From Lycocorax pyrrhopterus obiensis (taxonomy: Eukaryota; Chordata; Aves; Passeriformes; Paradisaeidae): a stretch of 64,000 bases of DNA. The stretch lies in assembly GCA_014706295.1 (NCBI GenBank), contig JACSVZ010000007.1, positions 60,895,475-60,959,474 of the forward strand. The letters run 5' to 3'. The notes below the pieces were generated by a model. The model did no database searches. It saw only the letters and a list, made by a program, of their open reading frames with translations, and had not been told where the DNA came from. The position numbers and the translations under genes were made by a program. Below, piece by piece: positions 1 to 12,440 of the stretch. Position 1 is the first letter of the stretch, and each line of letters begins with the position of its first letter.

Positions 1-1400
1 AGTGCTTAGGTGCATGACTTGTGACTACTTTATTTCCTGTACTAGAGTCTGTTGAAACACTATTAAAATATAATTTAACTAAATGGCTTCCTGGAAAATA
101 ATAAAAAAAAACCAACAAAAAAACCCCTTTCTAGTTTAAATGTCAAAAAATGTCAAAGTGGTTCATGCATGAAAAATAAAGATGCTGTTTAGCTCTTATG
201 TAAGTCTTTGCATGAGATCTCAAAATAATTTTGGAAGAAAATAGTGTGGATTGCTCTTCCTTAGTGCTGGGAATCAAGAGCCATGTCTTGAGGAGTAGAC
301 ATCTCCACTAAATTTACTAGAACCAGGTTATTTTGTATTTTGGATCACAGCAGATCTTTCTGCCCTCCAAATTTGGGGTGAAAATGGCCACAGCTCCCAG
401 GCTGTGCTGGGTGTTCCAGGCACGGAGCAGACCTGAGGGATAAATACCAGTTTTACAGGTAAAAAATAATTTCTTATGCAGATGTTTTCAGCCTTGATCT
501 TGAGGCAAGGCTTAAGTCCTGACAAGGATTGGTGGCTAAATTTTATGTGACTCTGGGAGCAGGAGAAATTGGACCATGAATTTCTGAGCAGTTCATTTAT
601 AAGCTACTTCAAGGACCCCACTGTCCCAATCAAAGCAAAATTTGGCCAGTCCAGATCTTGCCTTTATTCTTCTTTGTTTTCTTCAAAATAAGGAAATAGT
701 TCCCTCAGGACAATCAAATTTATGCATTTTCAGGAATATTTTATCATAACTCCATCCCACAGGCCCACACTTCAAGAGTTTCCCTTCCCTATTGGGAAAA
801 TGGGGCTAAAAGGGTTTTGGGGTGATGGTCAGATGGGGACAACCAACTGGTGTGACAACTGAGGTCACACCACATCCTCACCACCCCCAAAATTGTGCTC
901 AAGTGCTTCACTGCCCTTCCCCTAAGAAAAAATGCTCCAGATGTTTAATCCAAACTCCCTGGCTGCTATTTAGAGCCTTTATGTCTTTTCATGTCCCTGA
1001 TGAGCAATAACAGAGAAACATTATCACATAATATAAAATATTAAACACCTGTTGTAAATATTAAATTATATCCAAATACAACCTGGCAAAGATAATACTT
1101 GATACTTTGTTTACATTGCTGCTGATTAATATTGGAGATTAAAATTAATACTCACACAACATAAACATCAACATGCTTTTAGCATGCAATTAAGCCGAAC
1201 AATTTCATCAGCACAAAATGTTCTCGTCCTTTCAGAACGAGACACACTAAAAACAAAGCTGCCCTGAAAATATCATTGAAATCAAACTCCAAGTGCAAAA
1301 CATTTGGTTCATTAGAGACTTTTTTTCCCCCCCCCACCACTTTGGAAATGCTGTTTTCCAAACTAGGTGGCCACGGTTGGAGGCAGTCAGAAATTAAGAA
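1..1400. other. Intergenic, A/T-rich, no gene seen
   Basis: No supported coding sequence. Positions 1020-1200 are markedly A/T-rich, with TTAAAT and TTAATA motifs and a small CATGCT/AGCATG inverted repeat near 1171-1185. The short open frames are isolated and have no splice or codon support. Confidence 0.6.
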
Positions 1401-1641
1401 AGAGGGCAGAGTTCGATGGGATATTGGGAAGAAATTCTTCCCTGTGAGGGTGGGGAGGCCCTGGCACAGGGAAGCTGTGACTGCTCCATCTCTGGAGGTG
1501 TTCCAGGCCAGGTTAGACAGGGCTTGGAGCCATCTGGGATAGTGGAAGGTGTCCTTGCCCATGGCAGGGGGCTGGACTGGTTGATTTTTAAGGTCCCTTC
1601 CAACCCAAACCATTCTGGAATTCCATTCTGGGTTCTGTGAA
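1401..1641 (+). mobile_element. CR1 LINE 3' fragment
   Basis: This is a 5'-truncated avian CR1 3' end in sense orientation. It reads through GATGGGATATTGGGAAG, the CCCTGTGAGGGTGGGGAGG block and CATGGCAGG, and ends with CCAACCCAAACCATTCTGG plus degenerate terminal octamers. There is no reverse-transcriptase coding part. Confidence 0.93.
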
Positions 1642-1927
1642 GTCCCACCATGATGGGCAGATCCTCTTCTTCTCCATCACATCCCTCTTCACTGCTGCGA
1701 CAGGGCCATGAGCCCCACTGGTATTTTCTTTCCTGAAAAGGCCGTTTAAAAAGGGATGAGTTGAGACAATTTTTGGATCTAAGGTACATGAGGTCTTCCT
1801 TTGGCAAGGCTCACTGCTGGAAGGAGACCATGGGAGAAGGGTGCAGACAAACTGATCAGAGCCCGAAGGGGTGAGACAAAGGTGGTCAGAGGTCAGGAAA
1901 ACCTGAAGTCTGAAGGAAATGGGGAAA

Positions 1928-2178
1928 TAAGACTGAGGGAAGGGCTTCCACCAGTCCTCAGAGGTACAGTAGTCCTTCAGAGACAGTTCTCCACGGCCAC
2001 TGCAGGCAGGACAAGGAGGGGTGAATTAAAGTGCAGCACATTCGAGGGAGGCTTAAGGAAATCTTTCCGATTACAAGGTTAATTAAGCGGGGGTATAGAT
2101 TAGCTGGGGAAGCACAGGAGTCCACGTCACTGGAAATCTTTAAGAACAAGTTGGACGAGCACATAGGAATGATGGGGA
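1928..2178 (+). mobile_element. Old, diverged CR1 fragment
   Basis: The order of motifs matches an older CR1 subfamily: GACTGAGGGA, GGCAGGACAAGGAG, a GGAGGCTTAAGGAAATC block, GGTTAATTAAGC, and CACTGGAAATCTTTAAGAAC followed by AAGTTGGACGAGCAC. It is clearly more diverged than the neighbouring CR1 at 1401-1641, so it probably inserted much earlier. Confidence 0.7.
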
Positions 2179-2524
2179 GCAGAGTGTCACCTTGGAACTG
2201 GTGATGTGTTAAACAGACATCTCTTTGCTCTGATTGCTCTTATCCCCTGCATTTCACCTCCACAGGAGTCTGTCCAGCTGGATTTTAGCCACATGGGAGC
2301 TAAGAGGTGCATTAGCTCCTCAGCAAGCTCTCAGATATCAACCAGCACAAGTGGAGAGTGAGCCCAGGAGATGCTCACAGGGACAGTGCTGTCCTCGTCC
2401 GGGATGTCCCACTGCCCTGACGGAGCAACACCCAATGCTCCGCCTGAAAATCCCGTGGCTGATGCCTCTGCAGGGAATCAGGCAAGATGTAAAGCAGAGG
2501 AGACAAAATGTGGGTGTGTAATTA

Positions 2525-2710
2525 GGTGACAGCACATGTCCTGGCAGATGATTGCAGTGCTAAAGCATGCCATATGCTCCGGCTCCTATGGAAATCTTCC
2601 TCGGCTGACATCATTATGGAGCATTTGGGAACATACGCCGGTTCCTTATGTTTTCTCTGTCCTTCCTAAATGTTGCCAAGCGCCAAATACCTAAACACAA
2701 TTAACCTCTG
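2525..2710. promoter_or_regulatory. Candidate conserved non-coding block
   Basis: A repeat-free block with balanced composition and dense TF-like words (GATTGCAGT, CATCATTATGGAG, CACAATTAACC), flanked by ordinary intergenic sequence. Composition is the only evidence; no alignment was made. Confidence 0.25.
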
Positions 2711-5700
2711 ACATCGCGTTGAAAGGCTCTGCAACATCCTCAAAGAACAGGGGAATGTCTCCCAAATATCCCTGGACTGTTCTACCTGGAGAGCTGCCCT
2801 CCAGGGCTGGGACAAATCCGTAGGGGCTGCAGCAGCCAGCACTGGGAGCAGGCAGCTCTTGTCCCAGCCAGCCTTCACCCACCAATAAACTGATGAATCA
2901 GATGTGCCAAACCAGTCCCAGTTTGGGGTCAGCAGTGACAGGACAGGACAGAAGTGAGGTGAAGTGTCCAGGCAGTGCCCAGGGCATCCCAGCCGTGACC
3001 TGGATCTCAGCAGCCGGAAAGCTCCCGGTGCAAATTGTTAAGGAATTTAGAAGTATTAGATCAGAGGGAAAGCAACGGAAGAGAAATCGCCAACAGGGAT
3101 TCTTCCAGAGCAAACTCCTGTCAATCCTCCCTACTCTTTGACAGGAAAACCAGCCGGGAGGATGGAGGGAAGGGAGGATGGAGGGAGGGGAGGGTGCAGG
3201 GAAGCTGTAGCTGTGACAGAGCCTCGCTCAGGGGAGGCTCCTGGCACCGTCTTGGTTGACAACTTTGCAAACAAACAAAGGAAGCCTGATCCAGGTGAGG
3301 TTATAAAGGTGGGGCACAACAGAGGGGAGCAAACCTGCACCCCTCGAGCTGCTACCAGGCATTTCTTGCCAGGCTGCAAGGGGCACCCAGTCCCCACAGA
3401 TTCAAAATTTGCATTAGGAACTCAATGATAGACCCAAGAGTGTGTTAGAAAGTGTGTGGGTAACCCCGGGCTGTGAGGAGTGCCAGCTTTTTGGGAGGCA
3501 GAGAATTAGAAACAATAAATTCGTGGCGTTTATTTTGAGTGAGCTACATAAAATTCACTTAGAATAGAGAGGTAAAGGGGCTGTGTTTTGGATGGATAAT
3601 TAACACCCAAATCTAGACTGGGGAATAGCATTTGGATAGGTCTAAAACACCATAAAAATAGCTGAGGAGGTTGTGGTGGGACCCAGCTTGGGATGATGCT
3701 CAGGAGGTAAAGGGCAGGGCAAGGGCCACCTGTGGGTGCACCCATGGGAGGTGACAGAGGTGACAGCTCTCCCCAGGCACAAGGCAATGCTCCACAAGGC
3801 TTAAGGATAATACAGATGAGCTGGAGCTGGTCCAGGAAAGAGCAACCTGACGTGGTCTGGGAACAACAGCCAACGCAGAAAGGATTAAAGAATTGGGGGC
3901 TGCAGACTTTTTCACCATCTGCTATTTAAAAAAAAAAAAAAAAAGAGAGAGAAAACAAGCTCAGGTTTTGTCTGCTTTACCCGGAGACAGGGTGATAATT
4001 GGATACATTCAGCTGCCTATTTCGCAATAAGCAGCTTCACAGCAGTGGTTGGCTCCCCGAAGTGGGTCTCTGGCTCCTGGGCTGAGGTTTCCCAGGCAGC
4101 ACCTTCCCTTTGCAGCAATGCAACACAGCACACAGAGCTTGGTCCTGATTTTCCTCCATCGTGCTGGTCACCCTTGGCTGCTTCTTAACTCCTGAAGCTC
4201 ACAGTGACGAAATTCTTTTATTTCTATTCGTTTTACAGAAGCTGCACTATGGACACCTGTGTGTGTTTCACTGGAGCTGTCCTGGAACAGCCACAGACAT
4301 TGCTCTTTAAATTACTCTTTTCCACCATTTTTTGCAAAGCTGTTTCCCAAATCACTTCTTTGCAGTAGTGTGGGGTTTTTTTTTTTCCCTCGGGTGCGTT
4401 CCCTGAATTTTTTTCATTCCCAGTGGAGGTCTGGGCATCCTAAGGAAGTGGGATAAGAGTCCCCGTCACACGGGGTGGGCAGAGCAGACGGTACCCATTG
4501 TTCTCTGCATCCGCCGCGGCTACGAGGGGAGGAAATCGGCTTCATCTGAAGCAAAGAAAGACACCCATTAGAAAAATTATTGGGAAAAACTTCCTGGCAG
4601 TAGTGTAGCAATGCATGGGAACAAACACAACGGGCAAGGGTGGAAACAGCCATGGTTTTAAGGAGCAGCCTCGCAGGAGGTGCTCTCCCATGCGCAGGGA
4701 GGGGATGTTGTCACCTTGTGGGCCACACCTGATCCTCTCCCACAGGGTTCCCCTCTCTCCCTACCCCATTACATCCCTCTTCTGGGGTCCCTGCATCCCC
4801 CCTCTGCTGACAGCACCAAGCTCCAGGGTCGAACCCTCACCCTCTCACACTGAGCATCCCTTTAAAGGTTGAGGAGATTCCACACTTTCTGGAGGGCTGG
4901 GAGAAGGGCAGAGGTATTTTACAAGGCACTGAGGCAGATGGGGGTGAGGGTGGGGGTTTCATCTTCGCTCATGAGCAGCATTTGGCAGGGGGAGGTGCCT
5001 GGTGGTGTCCACTGAAGCCCCCTGCCACTGGCACTGTGCAGGAATGTGCTGCAGGGTCTGCTCTGGAGCCCACCCAAGCATCCCCGGCATGCAGGAGGTC
5101 CCTGCTAATGGGAAAGCCACCTGTTATTCCCTCAAAACCACCAAAAAAAAAAAAAAACTCCAGTTTTCTTCTGCTAACTCTTGCCAAGCAACCAAAAACC
5201 CCAAAGAGCTGCAAGCTGCCTTTTAAACAAATGATTCCCCCTGAACAATATTCAAGGGGAGAAAATTGAGCAGAGCCAGCCCAAGTAGCCACAGCCACCA
5301 TGGCCTGGCACGTGGCAGCAGCCAACAGCAAGAGCAGAGTAAGCTGTTGGCTCATCAGTCCCATGTCTAGTGGGCTTTGCTTGTTTTTTTATGTGTTAGG
5401 GAGGCAGAAAAATCAAGCAATGCAATCTGTCGCTCACTCGGCACTTCTCAGGTGTCTGCCTGCCCCTAATCTGGGATAAAAACTGGGATGCTGAGCTGCA
5501 GGACACATCTGAGCATGGAAATGTGTTGGGATGGATGTCTCAGGGTGTTCTGCCACTCACCATGGGCACACATTTCCTGAAAAGCCAGAGAACAGCCAAA
5601 AAAATGAAAGCCCTTCCCTTCCACCTGTGTCCTTGCTAATCACCTCAGCGGATGTCTCAGCCCATCAGGCGTGGTGGAGGGGACCCCTCCTTGTCCCAGC

Positions 5701-8700
5701 AGGTCCCCAGGCCTCGTGCTGGGCACCGAAGCCATTTGGATGGCCACGGAACGGCACGAAGCCGGGTGGCTCCGAGCCAGAGCCCGGGCTGGCAGACCCA
5801 CGGGCAGGAGGGTGCCACCAGGGCTCTGCCAACAAGCTGCTCCTGGCATCCACTGCTGCCCAGCATCCCTGCCCTCCCCACAGCCTTTCTGCTCCAGCAC
5901 ATCCCTCTCTCCAAACCCGGAGCTGCACTGACACCGTTGCTATCACAAACGCACTGTTTAGGATCTCTGCCCTGAGATAATCCCTGGTGGTCCCTGATAT
6001 TCCCTGCCTTGCCCCTGCATCTCTCCATTCCCAGGCAATAAAATGACACTGCTCAATTCCAGCTGGCAAAAAAAAAAAAAAAACATTTCAGCCCCCAGGC
6101 TGAGGCTCCCTGGGGCCCGGCAGGGTTGGGGCAGCTCGTGTCAGGGAAAAGTCATGACCCATAGAGGAAGGAAGCTCCAGCAAAGAGGTGTATTTTTGTT
6201 ACCGTGGCTGTGCTTTAAGTTTCTATAGCTACCAGAAGCGACTTGTCAGGAAATGCTGCTGCTCCCTTCTCCACACGCTGCTCTGGAGTGGAAAAGCAGG
6301 AAAAGGGGCCCACTGGAAATTGTTGTAACTTCCCATATTTAAGCATCTCTCTTCCTCTCATCTCCATACTCCTTTCTGGGACGGAAGAGCACATTTGGTG
6401 ATGCTTCACCGAGCTCAGTGATCAGATTGCAGGGCCAGATGCAGCACAGTTTTCCTGCAGAGCTCAGTGATGGTGGCCAAGGATCCCAAAATCCACTGGG
6501 AAGCCTCGTGGCAGGCTGGGCATGGGATGCTGCCAGAGGGGTTGGTCCCCAGCCCTCAGGTTTCCAGGTCCTGGGCATGGATGTTGCCTGCTGCTGAGCA
6601 TCCCTCTGTGCCCTGCAAGGACCCTGCAGAAATGCAAAGCCTGCTCTATTTTAGCTCCCTTTCCCTGATCCATCAATCCTTTTACAAAGGGGTTTACGCA
6701 CACAAATAAATGAACATGGCATGCAATGGATAACCTTTAAATCACTTGAAATTCTGGTTTCTGGTTTGGAGGGAGTCCAGCCCTCAGAAGAGAAGGAAAA
6801 GGGCCAGAGGAGACTCACCACCTCTCAAAAGCCAGAAGCACCCCTTGGAGCCCAAGCAGAATCCCAAGGCCACCTTTGCATTCTGGTGCCTGCCTCCACA
6901 GCTCCCTGCTACAGCAATAAAATCCACCTTCCTCCTTCAAACAACGAGCCAGTCTTCCCTGTGTTCTCAGGAATACGTGCACAGTGTTCCACACGGTGCC
7001 TAAATTGCTCCAGCAGAACACGGGGGTGCTCAGACACAAGATGACAAACAGGGTGTAGAGACCATTTCCTCAAAGGAGTTGAGGTGTTCGAGTCCTACCA
7101 GTAATAAACCCCCCTTTGTCCGGGGATGGATGTGTTTCTGGAGGCATCATCCAGATCCCAGGTGTTCTTCCTCCTTCTGCCAAGTGTTGGGACACAACAG
7201 CAGTGTGTTCACAGCCCTGACAGTTCGTGTTCTCTAACAATTTGGGTGCCTTTCCACAGCGCACACAAACACACGCACAGATGTCCATGTAAATTCTCCG
7301 TCTGCACTTATGCATCAGTAAAATGTGAGGCTGGGGAGGTCAGGGGTTGGGTTCATACAAACATCCTGAAGTTCAGCTGTTTCCCCAAAGCTTGTCTGAA
7401 CTGTGCGTGACCTCCTTCAGTCTGGAAACGCGAGGCAGCCGGTGTTCCTTGCGAGGTTACCAACACATCATGAATCTGGAAAGGTCTGCAGCACCACCAC
7501 CAAAAAAAACCCACTTTCCTTGGAGTATTCATTTGATGCTTGGCTTCAGCTGCTGAGCAGGGCCAGAAGGGCCCTGGGTCATAGACAAATGCCAGATGGT
7601 GCTTTGGACACCTTCCAACGATGTGGGCACGCACTTCAGGTGTTCCTCTGCCTGTTCTTGCTGCAACCCTTGAGAACCAAGACACAGAAATTGGTCAAAG
7701 AAGTTTCCTAACCAAACAAAAGCTGCCTCTTTATCCTCATTATAAACTCTGCCTCCTTCCCGCAGCAGGGAGATGGCTCAGGGGCTGAGCCTGGACACAG
7801 GACCCTGCAGATATTCACAAGAGGGAAGGAACCCCGGGATCCCGATGGATATTTCGCTGCCTGCTCATTGACATCACAAGGCATTTCACAACATTAAAAT
7901 CACCGTTCTTTAGCATAACTCACAGACAAAACAAAGTCACCTCCAGTCAGTGTTTTAGTTGTGAGTTGCTTAACAGCAAACGAAATTTCTGCCGTTTTTT
8001 CTAACACGGATCTTGCTACATTTTGACGTTGTGTGAAATGCCAGGAGATTAACAGCCTCTCTCTCCTGGGCTCTGCAGAATCTCCTTTTACCACTGAAAC
8101 TAATTATGCTGTTAACCACTAGTGCCCACGAAGGAGAGCTAAGGAGTCGCCAGACAGTGGGTGTTTTATCTCCCCTGCACAGAGAGCTGCAGCCACACAA
8201 CACCCAGCACCAACACGAAACTCCCGCGGCAGACAGACTGCCTGGCTAAAGGGAAAACCATGGAGGAGGTGCCACAACTGCTCCCAAACACCTCCCGTGC
8301 CTCCATCACCTGCAGTGCTCAGGGAACCAGCGGTGGAAGATGTAAATGAAAGGATGCCCCCGTTGCTTTTACACCCCCAGGACATTGTCAGCCTTAATGA
8401 GTTAATATTGTTAAATCCTCCTGTGCTCATCAGCTGGGAAACAGGGTAGGAAAGGTGCTTTCCAAAGGAGGCCCTCCCAGGACAGCATTTGTATGTTCCC
8501 ATCTCCTCCAACCATCTGCTGCCTTTCCAGGTCCCCCCAGGAGAGGAGTCCTGTCGCTGATGCTGGGTTTATTGCTATTGTCATCACCAGCTCTCGGTGT
8601 TCGTATCACAGAAGCAGCTTGGAGCACTGATCATGGTCCCTTCCTGTCTCCATAGGGCTGGAGCCATCGGACAAGGGAACTAAAAGGAGATCAATTTGAA

Positions 8701-9030
8701 TAGACTCCTCTGTGAAGCTGAGATGGTGGATATCCAGGGAAAACACTCATGATTTGGCTCACCCTTGAACCTCCAGTAGAAGAGATCTCTGGTGAGGCAG
8801 AAAGATTCCCAAATGGCCTCAAACATAACCAAACAGTCTTGTCCATCAGTTTGCCCGTAGGGCTGGCAATGCTTTCCATTGTCCTTAGGATACCACAGGA
8901 ATTAAATTCTCCTTGTACAGTGGAGCTCAGAGGTGAGAGATGACCACAGGACTTGGTGGTATCACAAACTTGCAGTAGACATTCCTCCTGAAGCAGCCAG
9001 TTCAAATTCTTCCTTCTCCCCATATCACAA
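2711..9030. other. Intergenic, no gene recognised
   Basis: Apart from the GGA repeat near 3.2 kb and short A- and T-runs (3927-3942, 4377-4386, 5142-5157, 6068-6083), I see no repeat family, exon or RNA gene. Positions 7855-8075 are A/T-richer and repeat-free and could be a conserved element. The overlapping open frames are all below 155 codons, on both strands, and shadow each other. Confidence 0.5.
3156..3200 (+). other. G-quadruplex-prone GGA repeat
   Basis: Short imperfect GGGAGGATGGA repeats give at least four closely spaced runs of three or more G on the plus strand, within 45 nt. Confidence 0.5.
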
Positions 9031-9090
9031 AGGTTGGACTCAATGATCTTGGAAGTCCTTCCCAACCTTAATGATCCTCTGAGTCTGTGA
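9031..9090 (+). mobile_element. CR1 3' tail remnant
   Basis: Only the last 60 bp of a CR1 are visible: AGGTTGGACTCAATGATCTT, then a CCAACCTTAATGAT block and degenerate terminal octamers. This is a different CR1 subfamily from the AACCCAAACCATTCT type elsewhere. Confidence 0.8.
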
Positions 9091-12000
9091 CCAGCACTCC
9101 TGGGGTGCATCTGCAGGGGGCCCAGCCCAAATCCTTGGGGTGGTGGACACCTTGAACTCTGGAACTCACTTTGTGTTCACTGCAGATGTTAACACCTGTT
9201 GGGAGTCGTGCCATGGATCATGTTTAGTGAATCCAATAGAAACAAATTTTCCTTGACCTCACCAAAGGCCCTGGGAGCAGAAGGAGACACACTGGTTGCT
9301 GACTCCATGGTGGCCAGACCCCAAGATAAGAGCAGGATAGATCAGGATGCCCAAACATGCCTGGGAGCTTCCCAGCTCTTTTTCCATCCTCAAACAGCTA
9401 AATCTGCATTCACACCTACACTTTATCACCTCGCACCTGTCCACACAGCAGGTTATTCCCTGCACATCACCACTTTTGAACTCACACATCCACATTGTTA
9501 ATTATGCTCGGGGAAAGTGGCAGCATCGCTGTCCCAAAGCAGCCTCTGCATTTCCCTGCCTTCCTTCCCGATTCACGGAGCTCCTCCAAGCCCCTCATGA
9601 CCAACCTCCTCTGCTGTGCAGCCTTTCCCAGCTCGCCCAGTTTCGAGCCTAAGAACATTTTTATGTCTCGTGCTTTGATGGATCATTCAAAGGCTTCAAT
9701 CACCGTGTCTCGGGTTTTGTAGCCTTTCCTGAGCGCTGCTGTTTACTTTGGGGACTTTCAATTGCACAACAGTTCCTTCATGAAAACCTCACTTCCTCGC
9801 ACTTGGGTTGAACTTGTGGCTTGAAATTCTCTTTCCGTGTGTTTGTAAACATTTTCTGTGTCTGCTATGGCCAGGCAGCAGCTCTCTGCTTCCAGGGAAG
9901 AAATTGCTGCTAAAAAAACATCTCCTGCACAGCTATGATGAGTTCTGAAGGCAGAGAATAAAGTATAAGGTGCCACAGGAGTAGAAAAAAGGAGGTCAAA
10001 AAGCTTCAGAGACTCATGCAAGCCTGGAAGACTTCTGGAAGTGGAGCTGAGAGTGGGGAGGACTAGCAAAGGGAAAGCTGTTTTCCCCTACTTTTGCCTT
10101 CTCCATTGCGTTCCCTTTGCTCCCTGTGGAACTGCAGGGTCTTTGTGCCCAGGAAAGGAGACTGGATCCATCGCAGGCCAAACTGGGGGACAGAGATCAG
10201 GGCACGAAGAGCCCCAGGGGGCTGGAACCCAAAGGTGAGCTCGAGTTGCACATTTGGGAGATAATTTTTTACAAGGCAAATTCGGCATTTTGGGGAATTC
10301 AGGGATAAGCAGCATTACCAGTGGAGACCAACCCACCACAGACACGCCCTGGGGTTTCACACCAGTGAGCTGGGACCTTGATTTGTGTCATCTGCCACTG
10401 CAAAGGTCTCTTGGGGCTCCTCGGCTTCCAAGCTGCTCTCCCTCATCCAGGGCAGCTGTCCTGTAGCAGGTAGGTGAGGTCTGGAATGTTGTCCACTCTG
10501 ATCTGGAGCCTCCAGGGTCTCTTCTTCTCCACAGAGTGGGTGGAGCCCAAGGGACTTTCCCTCACTCAGGGCTCAACATCTGGTGGAATCGCCATCCCTG
10601 GAAGTTTTCAGAAAGGTTGTGCATGTGACACTTGGGAATATGGTTCAGTGGTGAACACATCACAGCCCTTCCTCTTCTCTTTCCTCTTTTTTTTCTTTCC
10701 TGAGTCCCAGAGACAAGTTCTGGCCCCTGGGCTGGGTTCCTGTCTGCTCTCAGCAAGCTCCTCTCTAATGACTTTCAGCAGGTTCATCCCAGACCCAGCA
10801 GCTCGCTTGCAAAATGCTGCATTTTTCAGATTGCTGCCATAAATGCACAAATGAGCTGTTACAGAGAGCACTGGGTGGCCACACACCTCCTCTGACCCCA
10901 GCCAGAGAGCATCGAGTTCCCTGGGGCTGCATAAATCATGGGGGGATTCTTGTGGGTTTGGGTTTTTTTATTTAACCATTTTTTTTTCTATTTTATTTTT
11001 ATTTTTCTTTTACCACACAAACCCCACCCTGGGGTCGGCAGGGACCCGAGTGCCACCCTGGGAGAGCCCCTCTGCAGCTGAATGAAGCCTCTGTTGCAGC
11101 TCACAGTGGCACCTCTATGTGAGACACTCCAGGCTCCCTTTTGTGCTGGCTCCCCTGGCCCAGGGTGGCACAGGCACCATCTGATCCCGCTTTGGATGCT
11201 CGGATCCCCCGGAGCAGATGTGCAAGCGTCGGGTGTGAAGCCCCCGTGGAGTTGGGAGGAGAGCCATGCCTGATTTCTGCAAAGCCTGGGGCTGCAGCAG
11301 GGAGCCAGGGAAGTTCATGGACACTGAAACCTCATATTTAAGAAATAATTCAGATCTTTGTTGCTGGTCCTGCCTGTTCTTCTCCCAGATTAACACTCTG
11401 GGGCCACAGGGGCTTTGGGACAGGTATCGTGGCAAAGGTGGGTCTGCCTGTTAAACCCACCCTTTCCATGCCCTTTTCCCAGCAGCCTTTTTGCAAACCA
11501 TCAGTCTGGTTTTCATGGATACAGCCCAGGGCACCCGCAGTGCAGGGGGCAGGCACAGAGCCAGAGCACAGCACAGAGTGCAATGGGCAATGAGGTGCTG
11601 GGTGTTTGGTCACCACCATCCCAAAGTCTCTGTCTCCTCTGGGAACCCAACCTGGAGCCAGAGAGGAAAACATTATGGGTGGGGAGACTCGTGGTGTCCC
11701 TGGACTATCAGACACAGCTGAACACCTCCTGATGGACAAGGAAATCAAGTGATGCACTCCCTTGGTTTTTGCTGTTGACATTTTTAAACCAATTGGTTTG
11801 TCAATGCTGGATAAACAAAATGGGGAAAAGGCAATTACTGAGGAGAGCAGCAGCAGTGATTGCTATTAGTGTTATTGCCCTCTTCCCTCTGAGCCTTATT
11901 AGGTGCTTACATGAGAGACAGACTTCCCTGAAATGTCAGTGAGCACCAGACACTTGAAAATCCAGCCCTGAGGAGCTTCAAAAATCTTGTTGATTACTTT

Positions 12001-12200
12001 AGACATTGTATGAACATGAGAAACCACAGCAAGCCTGCCCTCAGGTGAGTCCCAGCCACGTCCATCAGCGAGAAACAGGGAGCAGAGCAGGGAGGGCAGA
12101 GGGCAGCTGTGCTTTGCAGACTTCTTCCACTGAGCCAGCCATGCTGGGAACTCTGCACAGCAATCCTTGGAGCTAGGGGACAAATCCTGCCATCACTTCC
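9091..12200. other. Intergenic, one short CR1 remnant
   Basis: Besides the CR1 piece at 10580-10656 and a T-rich tract at 10966-11011, nothing is recognisable. No splice-flanked exon was found. Confidence 0.5.
10580..10656 (+). mobile_element. CR1 internal remnant
   Basis: This matches the CR1 segment GGTGGAATCGCCATCCCTGG, then a GTTTTCAGAAAG-GTG-ATGTG-like run and GGTTCAGTGGTGAAC. It lacks the 3' tail, so it is broken at both ends. Confidence 0.7.
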
Positions 12201-12440
12201 ATAGAATCATGGAGTCATGGAAAGGCTTGGGTTGGAAGGGGCATTAAAGCACACCTAGTCCCACTCCCCTGCCATGGTCAGGGACACCTTCCACTATCCC
12301 AGGCTGCTCCAAGCCCCATCCAGCCTGGCCTTGGACACTTCCAGGGATGGGGCAGCCACAGCTTCTCTGGGTATTCTGTGCCAGGGCCTCCCCACCCTCA
12401 CAGGGAACAATTTATTCCTAACATCTACTCAGTTTTCCAT
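12201..12440 (-). mobile_element. CR1 LINE 3' fragment
   Basis: Antisense CR1 3' end. It begins with the complement of the terminal octamers (ATAGAATCATGGAGTCATGG), then GGGTTGGAAGGGGC and TTCCACTATCCCAGGCTGC, and ends with TTCTTCCTAATAT-like sequence. It is 5'-truncated. Confidence 0.92.
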
